64,000 nt of DNA from Micromonospora fulviviridis (GTDB taxonomy: Bacteria > Actinomycetota > Actinomycetes > Mycobacteriales > Micromonosporaceae), in contig NZ_BMRA01000001.1 in assembly GCF_014648395.1 (NCBI RefSeq), positions 562,521 to 626,520 on the forward strand, written 5' to 3'. Below are positions 8,531-16,370 of this stretch, piece after piece. The notes under the pieces were generated by a model, which had not been told where the DNA came from, did no database searches, and worked only from the letters and a program-made list of their open reading frames with translations. The position numbers and the translations under genes are program-made. Positions within the stretch are counted from its first letter, which is position 1. Every line of letters starts with the position of its first letter.

Positions 8531-9759
8531 GACACGTCCTCGGGCTCGTCGGCGCACGGGAAGGTGGCCACGACGGCGAAGCCACCCGCGCCGTCGAGGC
8601 CGGCCGACAGGGTGCCACCCAGGAGGGTGACCCGCTCACGCATGCCGGCCAGGCCGTGCCCGCCGGTCCGCGGCTGCGGCGGTACGTCCGGCGCGGCGTT
8701 GACGACGCTGACCCGCAGCAGGTCGGTGTCGCGGCGCACGGCCACGGCCACCGGGGCGCGGCCGGCGTGCCGGGCGGCGTTGGACAGCGACTCCTGCACG
8801 ACGCGGTACGCGCACAGGCCGACGGTGGCCGGCACCCCGGCGGTGCCGGTGCTGTCCAGGGTGACCGGCACACCGGCCCGGCGCGCGCCCTCGACCAGGG
8901 CGGGCAGGTCGTCCAGGGTGGGCTGCGGCGCGCGCTCCGGCGGGTCGGCGCCGCGCAGCGTGCCCAGCAGCCGTCGCATGTCGGCGAGGGCCTCCCGAGC
9001 GCCGGCGCTGATCGAGGCGAACTCGGCGCGCACCGGCTCGGGCACCTCCGGGTGCCGGTACGGCGCGGTCTCGGCCTGCACGGCGATGAGGGACATGTGG
9101 TGGGCGACCACGTCGTGCAACTCCCGGGCGATGCGGGCGCGCTCTTCGAGGGCGGCGCGGCGGGCGTACTCGGCGCGGGTCAGCTCGGCCTGCCGGTGCA
9201 GCGCGCGGCGGGCCCCGGCGCGGCCGGCGAGCGCGTCGAGCAGGACCGCGTACGCGGCCAGCGCGAGGCTGCCGCCGATGCTGTCCGGGCCGGGGATCCA
9301 CAGCCACAGCACGGCCACCATCAGCGCCCACATCGTCCACAGTGCCGGCCGGCCGTACCGCAGCGCGGCCACCGTGAACGCCAGCACGAACACCGGGATC
9401 TGCGGCGGGTCCCAGGCCCAACTGCCCCAGGGATCCCCGGGGGCGAGCGGGGTGAGCAGGGCGGCCAGCCAGCCGACCCGCCAGGCCAGCAGCGGGTACC
9501 GGATGAGCAGCGCGAGCGGCGCCACCTCGGCCAGGCCGACCAGGGTGGCCCAGCCGTCCGCGCCGGGATGGGCCCGGGCGGCGAGCGCGGCGCACAACGG
9601 GAACCCGACGACGGTGGCGGTGGTGAGCAGCACGACCACCGCCCGGCGTACCGGGGCGGGCCGCCCCGCCAGCCAGGACGGCGCCGGGTCGGTCGCCGTC
9701 ACGACGGTCCGCACCCCGCGCCACCCGTGCCGGGCGATCCGACGGCCGATGGTCTGCAT
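8527..9759 (-). CDS. Sensor histidine kinase (HisKA_3 type)
   Basis: A 410-residue membrane kinase with about five or six N-terminal transmembrane helices (residues 35-165), little extracytoplasmic sequence, then a HisKA_3 dimerisation helix with ARELHDVVAHH (phosphorylatable H215) and an ATPase domain with NAARH (N box) and GGHGLAGMRERV (G box). It pairs with the overlapping response regulator downstream. ATG 9759 is about 13 bases after a TATAGG box. Intramembrane sensing, as in DesK- or LiaS-like kinases, is an inference from the missing sensor domain. Confidence 0.9.
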   Translation of the reverse strand: MQTIGRRIARHGWRGVRTVVTATDPAPSWLAGRPAPVRRAVVVLLTTATVVGFPLCAALAARAHPGADGWATLVGLAEVAPLALLIRYPLLAWRVGWLAALLTPLAPGDPWGSWAWDPPQIPVFVLAFTVAALRYGRPALWTMWALMVAVLWLWIPGPDSIGGSLALAAYAVLLDALAGRAGARRALHRQAELTRAEYARRAALEERARIARELHDVVAHHMSLIAVQAETAPYRHPEVPEPVRAEFASISAGAREALADMRRLLGTLRGADPPERAPQPTLDDLPALVEGARRAGVPVTLDSTGTAGVPATVGLCAYRVVQESLSNAARHAGRAPVAVAVRRDTDLLRVSVVNAAPDVPPQPRTGGHGLAGMRERVTLLGGTLSAGLDGAGGFAVVATFPCADEPEDVS

Positions 9760-9937
9760 CACGGGCGAGCCTATAGAGCGCGGGCCGGCCGGCGCGTGGC
9801 GCTGACGGGGGATCTCGCGGCCGGCGCCGTCATACCCGAGAGCCACCCGAGGTTGGCTCCGCGCGGCGATGCGCCGGGACCACTCCGCTCCGTAGCGTCC
9901 CCGCTGACCAGGACGTCGAGAGTCGAAGGAGCCAGCC

Positions 9938-10495
9938 ATGACGATGACCCAGGTACGCGGAGACTGGCCCGGCCACGCCCGTGGCGTGCTCCTCGACGCC
10001 GTGTACTGCGGCGGGCTGGCGGTGGTGAGCGTGGCCGGGCTGGGCCTGGTCCTGGCCGGCCGGCCCGCGGCGGCGGCCCGGCTGTCCGGCCGTTGGCAGC
10101 GGCTGCGCGGGGAACGGGCCACCCAGCCGGTCCGGGCCCTGCCGGTGGCCGGCAACGCGCTCATGGGGCTGGTGCTGGGGGTGCTGGCCGTCATCCCGCT
10201 CGGGATCGAGGCGCTGTTCGTGGCCCGGGGCGTGCTGTACGGCGTGGTGGACGGCGGCCCGTACGACACCTCGTGGGGTGGTCCCACCCGGGGCGGCGCC
10301 TGGTTGGCGCACTTCCTCGTGGGGGTGCCGTTCGCGCTCGCCGGGCTGGTGGCGCTGGCCGGCCTCGCCCGGCTGCACCGGCGCTGGACGGCTCACCTGG
10401 CCGGTGAGCGCGGCGGCGCGTGGGTGGTGCCGGTGGCGCTGCTGGCGTGCGCGGCCGCGGCGGTGCTCTTCGTCGCCTGGCTGCACCAGATCTGA
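9938..10495 (+). CDS. Four-helix membrane protein, unknown function
   Basis: A 185-residue integral membrane protein with four hydrophobic stretches (about residues 18-38, 72-95, 122-143 and 160-180). No family recognised. GAAGGAG lies 7 bases before the ATG, so the start is secure. It is divergent from the histidine kinase operon with a 178-base shared intergenic region, the usual arrangement for a target of an envelope-sensing two-component system, which is inference only. Confidence 0.65.
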   Translation: MTMTQVRGDWPGHARGVLLDAVYCGGLAVVSVAGLGLVLAGRPAAAARLSGRWQRLRGERATQPVRALPVAGNALMGLVLGVLAVIPLGIEALFVARGVLYGVVDGGPYDTSWGGPTRGGAWLAHFLVGVPFALAGLVALAGLARLHRRWTAHLAGERGGAWVVPVALLACAAAAVLFVAWLHQI

Positions 10496-10574
10496 GCCGC
10501 AGGCGGCCGGTTCCCCGTCACACCCAACGGGCCGGGGTGGCGGGCACCGGATCGGACGGGGTTACCGTGGGGGC

Positions 10575-11405
10575 GTGGCGCTCTCCCTGGCGATCTCGCC
10601 CTGCCCCAACGACACCTTCGTCTTCGACGCCCTGGTGCACGGCCGGGTGCCCGGCGTGCCGCCGGTCGAGGTGACCTACGCCGACGTGGACGTGACCAAC
10701 ACGGCCGCCGAGCGCGGGGCGTTCGACCTCGTGAAGGTGAGCTACGCGGCGCTGCCGTGGCTGCTCGACGACTACCACCTGCTGCCCTGCGGGGGCGCGC
10801 TGGGCCGGGGTTGCGGGCCGCTGGTGCTCACCCGGGGCGACCGGACCGACCTCTCCGGCGCGACGGTGGCGGTGCCGGGCGAGCGGACCACGGCGTATCT
10901 GCTGTTCCGGCTCTGGGCGGCCGACCAGGCGCCGGCGCGCATCGAGGTGGTGCCGTTCCACGAGATCATGCCGGGGGTGGCGGCCGGGCGGTACGACGCC
11001 GGGCTGGTGATCCACGAGGCGCGCTTCACCTACCCGCGGCACGGCTTGACCGCCCTGGTCGACCTGGGCGAGTGGTGGGAGGGCGACACCGGGCTGCCGA
11101 TCCCGCTCGGCGCGATCCTGGCCCGCAAGGGCGCGGTCGACCCGGTCGAGGCGGCCGCCTGGATCCGCGAGTCGGTCCGGCAGGCGTGGGCCGACCCGGA
11201 GGCCAGCCGGGAGTACGTCCTCGCGCACGCGCAGGAGATGGAGCCCGACGTGGTGGACCGGCACATCGGCCTCTACGTCAACGAATTCACCGCCGACCTG
11301 GGAGAGGCCGGCTTCGCCGCCGTGGAGGCGCTGCTGGGCCGGGCCGCCGACGCCGGGCTCGTCCCTCAGACCTCCAGCTCGCGCGCCACGGCGTGGACCA
11401 GCTGA
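10575..11405 (+). CDS. mqnD: 1,4-dihydroxy-6-naphthoate synthase
   Basis: A 276-residue periplasmic-binding-protein-like enzyme that converts cyclic dehypoxanthine futalosine to 1,4-dihydroxy-6-naphthoate in the futalosine menaquinone pathway. Family marks are the N-terminal SPCPNDTFVFDAL, VTYADVDVTNTAA, VKVSYAALPWL, GCGPLVL, the VPGERTTA segment and the VIHEARFTYP stretch. GTG 10575 follows TACCGT by 6 bases (leaderless pattern). The last 40 bases overlap the 3' end of the convergent cold-shock gene, so the Ser-rich C-terminus is probably lineage-specific. Confidence 0.9.
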   Translation: MALSLAISPCPNDTFVFDALVHGRVPGVPPVEVTYADVDVTNTAAERGAFDLVKVSYAALPWLLDDYHLLPCGGALGRGCGPLVLTRGDRTDLSGATVAVPGERTTAYLLFRLWAADQAPARIEVVPFHEIMPGVAAGRYDAGLVIHEARFTYPRHGLTALVDLGEWWEGDTGLPIPLGAILARKGAVDPVEAAAWIRESVRQAWADPEASREYVLAHAQEMEPDVVDRHIGLYVNEFTADLGEAGFAAVEALLGRAADAGLVPQTSSSRATAWTS

Positions 11406-11752
11406 GCGATCTTCTGCGCGGTCTTCCGGTCCGGGAAGCGGCCCCGGCGCAGGTCCGGCTGGACCTTCGCCTCCAGCACCTTGATCATGTCTTCGACCAG
11501 GCCGTGCAGCTCCTCGGCCGGCCGGCGGCGCAGCTCCGCCACCGACGGCGGCGCCTCCAGCAGCTTGACCCCCATGGCCTGGGCGCCCCGCCGGCTGTCC
11601 ACCACGCTGAAATCGACCCGCTGGCCGCCCTTCAGGTCGGCGACACCCGCCGGTAGCGCGCCCTTGGGCAGGAACACGTCGCCACCCTCGTCACTGGTGA
11701 CGAACCCGTATCCCTTGGCCGCGTCATACCACTTCACTCGACCCGTCGGCAC
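11366..11752 (-). CDS. Cold-shock-domain protein with C-terminal extension
   Basis: A 128-residue protein. Residues 1-65 are a cold-shock domain (GRVKWYDAAKGYGFV with RNP1 KGYGFV, then the RNP2-like DVFLP), which binds single-stranded RNA or DNA. The remaining 60 residues form a helical, Arg/Lys-rich tail absent from classic 67-residue Csp proteins. In RNP2 the usual VFVH is VFLP, so one nucleic-acid-stacking His is missing. The RNA-chaperone role is inferred from the domain. It overlaps mqnD tail to tail. Confidence 0.85.
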   Translation of the reverse strand: MPTGRVKWYDAAKGYGFVTSDEGGDVFLPKGALPAGVADLKGGQRVDFSVVDSRRGAQAMGVKLLEAPPSVAELRRRPAEELHGLVEDMIKVLEAKVQPDLRRGRFPDRKTAQKIAQLVHAVARELEV

Positions 11753-11780
11753 CTGAAAACCCCTGCTTCGCTCGGAACCT

Positions 11781-12404
11781 CTACCCCTCCAAGGCTAGCC
11801 CGATGATCCGGTCCAGCGCCGCCGGGAATCCGGTGAGATCATCCAGCACCAGGTGCGCTCCGGCGGCGCTCAGCTCGTCCCTCGTGCAGGGGCCGGTCGC
11901 CACTCCCACGCCCGGGATTCCCGCAGCTTGTGCGGCGACCATGTCGGCCACGTGATCGCCCACGTAGAGGGTGCCGCCGTGCTCCCGCAGCGCGGTCGCC
12001 TTCTCCTCCGCGAACAGGTCGCCGGCCAGCTCGTCGACGGCCAGGCCGAGGTGGTCCAGGTGAAGCTTCGCCAGCCGGCCCAACTTCGAGGTCACCACCA
12101 TGACGCGGCCGCCGCGGGCGTGCACCGCCTCGATCGCGGCCTCGGCGCCGGGCATCGGCACGGTCGGGGTGATCGCGTACGCCGGGTAGAGCTCCCGGTA
12201 CGCGGTGACCGCCTCCTCGACCTGCTCGGGCGGGAACCAGTGCGCGATCTCGGTGCGCAGCGGCGGCCCGAGACGGGAGACCGCCAGCTCGGCGTCGACG
12301 GGCACGCCGGTCTGCGCGGTCAGCGCCCGGAAGGCGGCCGCGATGCCGGGGCGCGAGTCGACCAGGGTCATGTCGAGGTCGAATCCGACCATCAGTGGGG
12401 GCAT
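11781..12404 (-). CDS. HAD-superfamily phosphatase
   Basis: A 207-residue haloacid-dehalogenase-type hydrolase. Motif I is GFDLDMTLVDS (nucleophile Asp and general-acid Asp), motif II MVVTSK, motif III around EEKATAL and motif IV GDHVADM. The small helical cap resembles phosphoglycolate phosphatases, but the substrate cannot be assigned. ATG 12404 lies 6 bases after TACGTT, a leaderless promoter arrangement. It lies 28 bases upstream of the cold-shock gene on the same strand, so they may be co-transcribed. Confidence 0.82.
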   Translation of the reverse strand: MPPLMVGFDLDMTLVDSRPGIAAAFRALTAQTGVPVDAELAVSRLGPPLRTEIAHWFPPEQVEEAVTAYRELYPAYAITPTVPMPGAEAAIEAVHARGGRVMVVTSKLGRLAKLHLDHLGLAVDELAGDLFAEEKATALREHGGTLYVGDHVADMVAAQAAGIPGVGVATGPCTRDELSAAGAHLVLDDLTGFPAALDRIIGLALEG

Positions 12405-12465
12405 GCCGAGAACGTACCCGTCCGACGGGCGGGACAGCCCCCGGCCGGGCTAGCGTGGAACGACG

Positions 12466-14937
12466 ATGACCACCTCACTCGCCGACCACCTGCGGACCCT
12501 CCCCGACGAGTCCCTGGCCGCACTCCTCCAGCTGCGGCCGGACCTCGTCGTGCCCGTGCCGGCTGACGTCTCCGCCCTCGCCATCCGCGCCCAGTCGCGC
12601 GTCTCCGTGGCCCGGGCGCTCGACGGGCTGGACCAGTTCACCCTCCTGATCCTGGACGCCGCCCGGCTCACCCGGGACCCGGAGGGCGGCGGCACCACCA
12701 CCGAGTCCATCCTGGCCATGGCCACCGCCGGCCCGCACCCGCCCGCCCCGACCACCGTCCGCGGCGCGGTGAACAAGCTCCGCGCGCTCTTCCTGCTGTA
12801 CGGGCCGGAGCACGACCTGCACGTGGTGGGCGGCGTCGACGAGGTGTCCCCGTACCCGGCGGGGCTGGGCCGGCCGGCCGCGGAGCTGGACCCGCGCGCG
12901 GCGGCCGTCTGCGCGGACCCGGCGAAGCTGCGGCGGACGCTGCTGGCCGCGCCGCCCTCGGCCCGGGCGATCCTGGACCGGCTCGCCGCCGGCCCGCCGG
13001 TCGGCACCGTGCCCCCGGGCGCGCTGGACGCCCCCGCCACCGGCGAGGAGGACGTCCTCCCGCCGGACCTGGTCAACGGCGGCGCGGCCACCGGCTCCCC
13101 GATCCGCTGGCTGGTCGAGCACCGGCTGCTGGTCCGGATGTCGGCCGTCAAGGGCGGCGGCACCGTCGAGCTGCCCCGCGAGGTGGCGCTGCTGCTGCGC
13201 CGGGACAGCGGCCCGCTCGGCCCGCTGCGCACCAGCCCGCCGCTGGTGTCGAGCCCGCCACGCGAGGCCAAGGCCGTCGACTCGGCCGGCGCCGGGCAGA
13301 CCATGGAGGTGGTCCGGCACACCGAGGCGCTGCTGGAGGCCCTTGCCGCCGAGCCCGCCCCGGTGCTGCGCTCCGGCGGCGTGGGCGTCCGCGACCTGCG
13401 CCGGCTCGCCCGCGGCCTCGGGCTGGACGACCCGACGACCGCGCTGATCTTCGAGGTGGCGTACGCGGCCGGGCTGCTCGGCGAGCTGGACCTGACCGGC
13501 ACGGTCACCGCCCGCTACGGGGGCGACCAGCAGATCCTGCCCACCGGCGGGTACGAGGTGTGGCGGGCCGCCTCGCTGGCCCAGCGCTGGGAGCAGCTGG
13601 CCCGCGCCTGGCTCACCATGACCCGCCAGGTGGGCCTGGTCGGCCAACGCGACGACCGGGACCGGCCCATCTCGGTGCTCTCCGCCGAGGCGGAACGGGC
13701 CGGCGCGCCGGCCGCCCGCCGCTCGGTGCTCGCCGTGCTGGCCGACCTGGCACCGGCGACCGCCCCCACCCCGGACGAGGTGCTGGAGCTGCTGGACTGG
13801 CGGGCGCCCCGCCGGGCCCGGGGCCGGGAGGCCGCGCACCGCGAGGTGCTGGCCGAGGCCGCCCAGCTCGGGGTGACCGGGCTCGGCGCGCTGACCTCGT
13901 ACGGGCGGCTGCTGCTGGCCGAGCTGACCGACGCCGACGAGCGGGGCGACGACCCGCTCGGGCTGTACTCCGACGCCGAGTCGGGCGAGCCGTCCACCGC
14001 CGTCCGCGCGCTGGACGCACTGCTGCCCGCCCCCGTCGACCACTTCCTCGTGCAGGCCGACCTGACCGTCGTGGTGCCCGGCCCGCCCGACCCGGCGCTC
14101 GCCGGCGAACTGGACGTGGTGGCCGAGCACGAGTCGGCCGGCGGGGCGAGCGTGCACCGGGTCACCACGGCCAGCGTGCGGCGGGCCCTGGACGCCGGCT
14201 ATTCCGCCGACGACCTGCACGCGCTGTTCCGCCGCCGGTCGCGTACGCCCGTGCCGCAGGGCCTCACCTACCTGGTGGACGACGTGGCGCGCAAGCACGG
14301 CGGGCTGCGGGTCGGCTCGGCCGGCGGCTACGTGCGCAGCGACGATGAGGCCCTGCTCACCGAGGTGCAGGCCGACAAGCGGCTGGAGGCGCTGGCCTTC
14401 CGGCGGCTGGCCCCGACGGTGCTGATCACCCCGTACCAGGTGAACCGGATGCTGACGGCGCTGCGCGACGCCGGGTACGCGCCGGTGCCCGAGGACGCCG
14501 GCGGCGCGGCGGTGCTCGCCCGGCCGAAGACCCGGCGGGCACCGGCCCGGGTGCCGGTGACCAGCCGCAGCCTCGACCCGCTCGCGGCGCCGCGGCTGCC
14601 GATGCCCCGACTGCTCGGCGTGGTCGAGCAGATCCGCCGCGGCGAGGCGGCGGCCCGGGCGGCCCGGCGGGCCCCCGCGGTGGTCCGCGGCGGAACGGCG
14701 CAGACCGGCCCGGCACCCGCGCACACCCACAGCGACGCGCTCGCCGTGCTCCAGCAGGCGGTACGCGACAAGGCGCTGGTCTGGGTCGGCTACGTCGACG
14801 CACACGGGGCGACCGCGTCCCGGCTGGTCCGGCCGGTCTCGATCGGGGCCGGCTACCTGCGCGCCGAGGACGAGCGCACCGAGATGCTGCACACCTTCGC
14901 GCTGCACCGCATCACCGCGGCGGTGCTGGAGGACTGA
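12466..14937 (+). CDS. Helicase-associated (Helicase_C_3) protein
   Basis: An 823-residue soluble protein of the actinobacterial family annotated as XPB/Ssl2-like helicase or helicase C-terminal domain protein. It has no Walker A or DExH motif, so it is not itself an ATPase. The N-terminus (LADHLRTLPDESLAALLQLRP) and the stretch near residue 520 (DHFLVQADLTVVVPGPP) are typical; the latter is the Helicase_C_3 region also found at the N-terminus of the XPB protein at 16371. A WYL-like C-terminus (ALVWVGYVDAHGATASRLVRPV) ends it. TAGCGT lies 9 bases before the ATG. Role unknown; perhaps a partner of the nearby helicase. Confidence 0.78.
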   Translation: MTTSLADHLRTLPDESLAALLQLRPDLVVPVPADVSALAIRAQSRVSVARALDGLDQFTLLILDAARLTRDPEGGGTTTESILAMATAGPHPPAPTTVRGAVNKLRALFLLYGPEHDLHVVGGVDEVSPYPAGLGRPAAELDPRAAAVCADPAKLRRTLLAAPPSARAILDRLAAGPPVGTVPPGALDAPATGEEDVLPPDLVNGGAATGSPIRWLVEHRLLVRMSAVKGGGTVELPREVALLLRRDSGPLGPLRTSPPLVSSPPREAKAVDSAGAGQTMEVVRHTEALLEALAAEPAPVLRSGGVGVRDLRRLARGLGLDDPTTALIFEVAYAAGLLGELDLTGTVTARYGGDQQILPTGGYEVWRAASLAQRWEQLARAWLTMTRQVGLVGQRDDRDRPISVLSAEAERAGAPAARRSVLAVLADLAPATAPTPDEVLELLDWRAPRRARGREAAHREVLAEAAQLGVTGLGALTSYGRLLLAELTDADERGDDPLGLYSDAESGEPSTAVRALDALLPAPVDHFLVQADLTVVVPGPPDPALAGELDVVAEHESAGGASVHRVTTASVRRALDAGYSADDLHALFRRRSRTPVPQGLTYLVDDVARKHGGLRVGSAGGYVRSDDEALLTEVQADKRLEALAFRRLAPTVLITPYQVNRMLTALRDAGYAPVPEDAGGAAVLARPKTRRAPARVPVTSRSLDPLAAPRLPMPRLLGVVEQIRRGEAAARAARRAPAVVRGGTAQTGPAPAHTHSDALAVLQQAVRDKALVWVGYVDAHGATASRLVRPVSIGAGYLRAEDERTEMLHTFALHRITAAVLED

Positions 14938-14940
14938 GGC

Positions 14941-14979
14941 GACGACGGCTCCAGCCCGGCGCGGCCTGGAGCCGTCGTC
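14941..14979. terminator. Bidirectional hairpin terminator
   Basis: GACGACGGCTCCAG at 14941-14954 pairs perfectly with 14966-14979 (14 bp, 11-base loop) between two convergent genes. It overlaps the stop codon of the minus-strand gene. Confidence 0.72.
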
Positions 14980-15214
14980 AGTCGCCGTTGCGGCGCAGGG
15001 TGCCGATCACCGACACGGCGAGCAGCAGCCCGAACGCGGCCCCGGCCGACTCGCCGACCGAGTCGACGAAGCCCTGCCGCTGCACCAGCAGCCCGAAGAG
15101 GAACCAGCCGAAGATGGCGGTGGCGGCGGTTGCGTAGCCGACCATGACCGCTGTCGAGACCTCCTGCTGGCGCGCCCGGTCGTTCTCGGGAAGCACGTCG
15201 TGATCGACGGTCAT
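14978..15214 (-). CDS. Small two-helix membrane protein
   Basis: A 78-residue protein with two hydrophobic helices (about residues 24-44 and 52-72). Start ATG 15214 is preferred over an upstream ATG at 15274, because GGAGGGACTGGAG precedes it. No family recognised; similar small proteins are common in actinobacteria. It is the only gene between two hairpins, so it is probably transcribed alone. Confidence 0.62.
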   Translation of the reverse strand: MTVDHDVLPENDRARQQEVSTAVMVGYATAATAIFGWFLFGLLVQRQGFVDSVGESAGAAFGLLLAVSVIGTLRRNGD

Positions 15215-15273
15215 CTCCAGTCCCTCCCGCCCCGTGGTGGACCCGGTCTCCAGCGTGGCACCGGAAGGGGTCA

Positions 15274-15303
15274 CCCGGACAGGGGATAAAACCCTGATCC
15301 GGG
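15274..15303 (-). terminator. Hairpin downstream of the L,D-transpeptidase gene
   Basis: CCCGGACAGGG at 15274-15284 pairs with 15292-15303 with one bulged base and a 7-base AT-rich loop (GATAAAA). On the minus strand it follows the transpeptidase stop by about 25 bases. Confidence 0.45.
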
Positions 15304-15328
15304 CGGGCGGGTCACGCCCTGTCGGGTA

Positions 15329-16195
15329 TCAGGTGCCGGGACGGTGGCCGAAGACGACCACCCGGGTGCCGACCGAGCCCAGCTCCCAGAGGCGTACGGC
15401 GTCGCGGTGCAGCAGGTTCACGCAGCCGTGCGAGCCGATCCAGGGGTTGTGCAGGTAGGTCGTGGTCTCGTGGAAGCCGATCCCGCCGTTGAACCGCTGC
15501 CAGTAGGGCAGCCACACCTCGTACGGGTTGGACCACTCCCGCAGGTTCTTCCCACCCACCGAGTAGGTGCCGGTCGGGGTGGCGTAGCCGGCCATGCCGG
15601 TGCGGGTCACCGTCGGGCCCATGACCACCTTGCCGCCGCGCATCGCGAAGACGGTCTGCCGGGTCAGGTCGACGCAGAAGGTGAGGCCGGAGCCGGCGCG
15701 GCAGCGCCCGGTGTCGGTGTCGGCCAGCCGCTTCGCCACGTCGTACGTGGTGGCGCCGGCGCGACCGGCGGCCGGGCTGATCCCGTACCGGATCTGGAAC
15801 TTCTTGATCGCCGTGCAGTCGGCGGCCGACTGCTTGCCGTCCACGGTCAGCGTCCCGAAGCCGCCCAGCCGGGTCAGGTACGTCTCCACGGCCTTCTGGT
15901 GCTCCCCCTGCGGGCACCCGGCGGACTTCGACGGCTTGGGCGAAGCCGGCTTCGGCGTGGTGCTGCGGGAGGGTTTCGGCGTGGCCGTCCGGCTCGGCGT
16001 CGCCGACGGGGACGTGGTCGGCTGCTCCGGCGTGGGCGTCGCGCTCGCCCCCGATGGCTGTTCCGTCATGCCGACGGGGGCCGGGGCGGCCGCCCCGGAT
16101 CCGTCGCCCTGCGGATCGAGCGCGCACGCACCGACGCCGACCAGCACGACCGCTGCCAGGCTGACGGCCCGGACGGCGAACCGGACACGCTTCAT
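15329..16195 (-). CDS. Lipoprotein L,D-transpeptidase (YkuD)
   Basis: A 288-residue secreted enzyme that forms 3-3 cross-links in peptidoglycan or attaches proteins to it. It starts with a lipoprotein signal (MKRVRF, hydrophobic core, lipobox VGAC), followed by a long Thr/Pro/Ser-rich linker to about residue 95, a peptidoglycan-binding-like region (about 95-155), and a YkuD domain with GFHETT and the catalytic SHGCVN (C258). ATG 16195 has GGGGGAGGG upstream; the ATG at 16282 is rejected as it lies before the signal peptide. It is divergent from the XPB helicase gene. Confidence 0.9.
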   Translation of the reverse strand: MKRVRFAVRAVSLAAVVLVGVGACALDPQGDGSGAAAPAPVGMTEQPSGASATPTPEQPTTSPSATPSRTATPKPSRSTTPKPASPKPSKSAGCPQGEHQKAVETYLTRLGGFGTLTVDGKQSAADCTAIKKFQIRYGISPAAGRAGATTYDVAKRLADTDTGRCRAGSGLTFCVDLTRQTVFAMRGGKVVMGPTVTRTGMAGYATPTGTYSVGGKNLREWSNPYEVWLPYWQRFNGGIGFHETTTYLHNPWIGSHGCVNLLHRDAVRLWELGSVGTRVVVFGHRPGT

Positions 16196-16370
16196 GGGCC
16201 CTCCCCCTGGACAGTTGTCCTGCTTGCTAGACGTACGGGAGGAGTGTGACGTTGCCTGTCCAGCGAGACTTTTTCCGGACACCCTCGGGCGTGCAACACT
16301 GGATGGTCCGCCTTCGGCAGGTCAGCCGCCGTGCGGGCGAGAATTTCCGGCTCTTGGAGAGGACGCTGGC

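Noticed and set aside
12475..14907. 810-codon minus-strand frame opposite the Helicase_C_3 gene
   Set aside because: Shadow of a strongly biased coding strand; no motif and no ribosome site.
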